Source of the DNA: Chaetoceros tenuissimus
Taxonomy: Eukaryota > Bacillariophyta > Thalassiosirophyceae > Chaetocerotales > Chaetocerotaceae
Length of the DNA: 64,000 nucleotides
NCBI GenBank assembly: GCA_021927905.1
Contig: BLLK01000022.1
Span: forward strand, 620,001 to 684,000
Reading direction: 5' to 3'
This document shows, piece after piece, positions 62,778-64,000 of this stretch. The number at the start of each line of letters is the position of its first letter. Positions within the stretch are counted from its first letter, which is position 1. The notes under the pieces were generated by a model. That model was given only the letters and a program-made list of their open reading frames with translations, had not been told where the DNA came from and ran no database searches. The translations under genes and the position numbers were made by a program.

Positions 62778-63664
62778 ATGTATGAGAAGGAACAAACATA
62801 TTCTTGTGTAATTAACGATGTAATAAATGGAAAGATACATCCAAAACTGCTAACATGCGCTTTCTTTTACTGCCTTTACAAAATTCACATAGTTTTTGCT
62901 TAGAATCATATGAAATTAGAAGGCAACAACAATACGTAAATAGATTTTGCAATTATGACATGGTGGTATACATTTGAACATTTCTGTTCAATAGTGTAAC
63001 AAATTTAGGGAAGAGGACTGACTGCAATTAGTGGAATACCAAGCAATGATTGTTGATGAGACAAACACAAAAACTGTGTAAAGTATGCCTATCTTCAATC
63101 GAAGCAGATATATGCTATTCAATAAGAATAGAGTAATTGCTGCTAATATAACTCAACTCTATGATTAATCTTGCACCCGCATGAAGGATGTCGACACATG
63201 GAATTTGTGTAACTCCGAATAAGGATGCATATTTTCATCTACTGATTCGATTCAATCAAGGATCTTTACGAAGAAATCAATTACACAACGCGCAATACAA
63301 AAGAAATACGAAGAATTCATATTGACGCTGAAAACTGAACGAAATCTTTTGGTTCAATTTTTTCTTTCATTATGAACTACATATGGACAGACTAACAGAA
63401 GATTCATATCGGAATCATACCATATGCTCACATTGCAATGCAACAAATGCCTTTATGATAACAACATGACTTTATGATTTATGTGATTTGATGTGATGTA
63501 ATCATTCATATTCGAGCGATTGTGCGATTGTTTTTCGTGGTCGAAGGCGAATCAAAAAAGATAGAAAAGGAAAAGAAAGTAAGAAAGATACAGACTTTCA
63601 TTTTTGGTTGGTTTTGCGGTTTTGCCAAAATTTCCATTAGAAACCTCGTATTAGTGTTACAACT
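62778..63664. other. Spacer, nothing recognised
   Basis: AT-rich 887-bp region between two same-strand genes. A minus-strand frame near 63506 overlaps the next gene's first exon and looks random. Confidence 0.45.
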
Positions 63665-64000
63665 ATGATCAACTTTCTTACGCTTTGTTTCATTGGTACA
63701 CTTTATAGATTGGATAGCAAGCATACAATACTCAGCATGGGAAAAATCGAAGAAAAGCTCGAGGGGATGGGCATTGAAATCCCAACAGTTACTCCATCGC
63801 AAGGTGAGATTGTCTGTTGGTGATGTTTCTCATTTTGGTCACTAGAATTGAGACTAGAGAAGTACTAACTTTTGTGAAACGAAAATAGGTAATTACGTTT
63901 CAGCAGTTAAAATGGGAAACGCACTACATTTGTGTGGACATATCCCCATGACAAAAGATGGTCTTCTTAAAGGAAAATTAGGATCAACTTATACAGTAGA
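63665..64000 (+). CDS. RidA/YjgF-family protein, 3' truncated by window edge
   Basis: Exons read as 63665-63803 and 63899 onward, phase 1, running off the window. MGKIEEKLEGMGIEIPTVTP is followed, after the splice, by NYVSAVKMGNALHLCGHIPM and LGSTYTV, typical of the YjgF-like type with a SIEARLAELG-like opening. Family members deaminate reactive enamines/imines. Two in-frame starts exist: 63665 adds 24 residues (MINFLTLCFIGTLYRL), possibly an organelle presequence; 63737 starts at the conserved domain. Confidence 0.75.

Overview
The window reads as nuclear DNA of a unicellular stramenopile alga, most likely a diatom. Genes are AT-rich, densely packed on both strands, and split by short GT-AG introns (about 70-240 bp). 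Gene content fits: an imidazole-glycerol-phosphate synthase HisH-HisF fusion, helicase-associated-repeat proteins, M11 metalloproteases with ShK tails, secreted Cys/Pro-Ser repeat relics, and N-termini resembling bipartite plastid presequences. Which diatom it is (a centric such as Chaetoceros is plausible) is inference only.

Positions 1-46000 are ordinary gene-rich chromosome. In order: a 5'-truncated LARP4-like RNA-binding protein; a proteasome-subunit-like protein with a signal peptide; a Golgi-type sulfotransferase; a bHLH factor; a membrane methyltransferase; a helicase-associated-repeat protein; NDUFS4; an M11 protease; a conserved unknown; ASH2; a histidine acid phosphatase; a second M11 protease; a secreted lectin with a broken frame; COG6; a secreted Ser/Lys-rich-tail protein; a membrane PDI; HIS7 (HisHF); a small unknown; MND1; an EF-hand-like protein; a prolyl-4-hydroxylase-like dioxygenase; two decayed Cys/Pro-Ser-repeat relics; a discoidin-domain membrane protein; PEX2; a DUF2470/DUF4499 protein; and a DIS3-family exoribonuclease. 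These are housekeeping, secretory and chromatin functions with no operon logic. Palindromic TACGTACGTA tracts recur 119-246 bp upstream of many start codons and are the best candidate for a shared promoter element.

Positions 46349-61352 are a mobile-element island. It holds (i) an intact 5.3-kb Ty3/gypsy LTR retrotransposon with identical 216-bp LTRs and a TCTAG target duplication, whose gag and pol are separated by what looks like a phase-compatible 183-bp intron; (ii) a MULE-like transposase gene with a perfect 233-bp tandem triplication that begins at a splice acceptor; (iii) a 2.4-kb satellite with a 114-115-bp period; (iv) an unrecognised coiled-coil ORF; and (v) a 675-bp TRIM-like element with identical 144-bp direct terminal repeats and a GGACC duplication.

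Positions 61461-64000 return to single-copy genes: an endonuclease/exonuclease/phosphatase-fold protein and the 5' part of a RidA/YjgF-family protein. Exon models were built by eye from frame continuity, splice consensus and family alignment. No transcript or database support was available.
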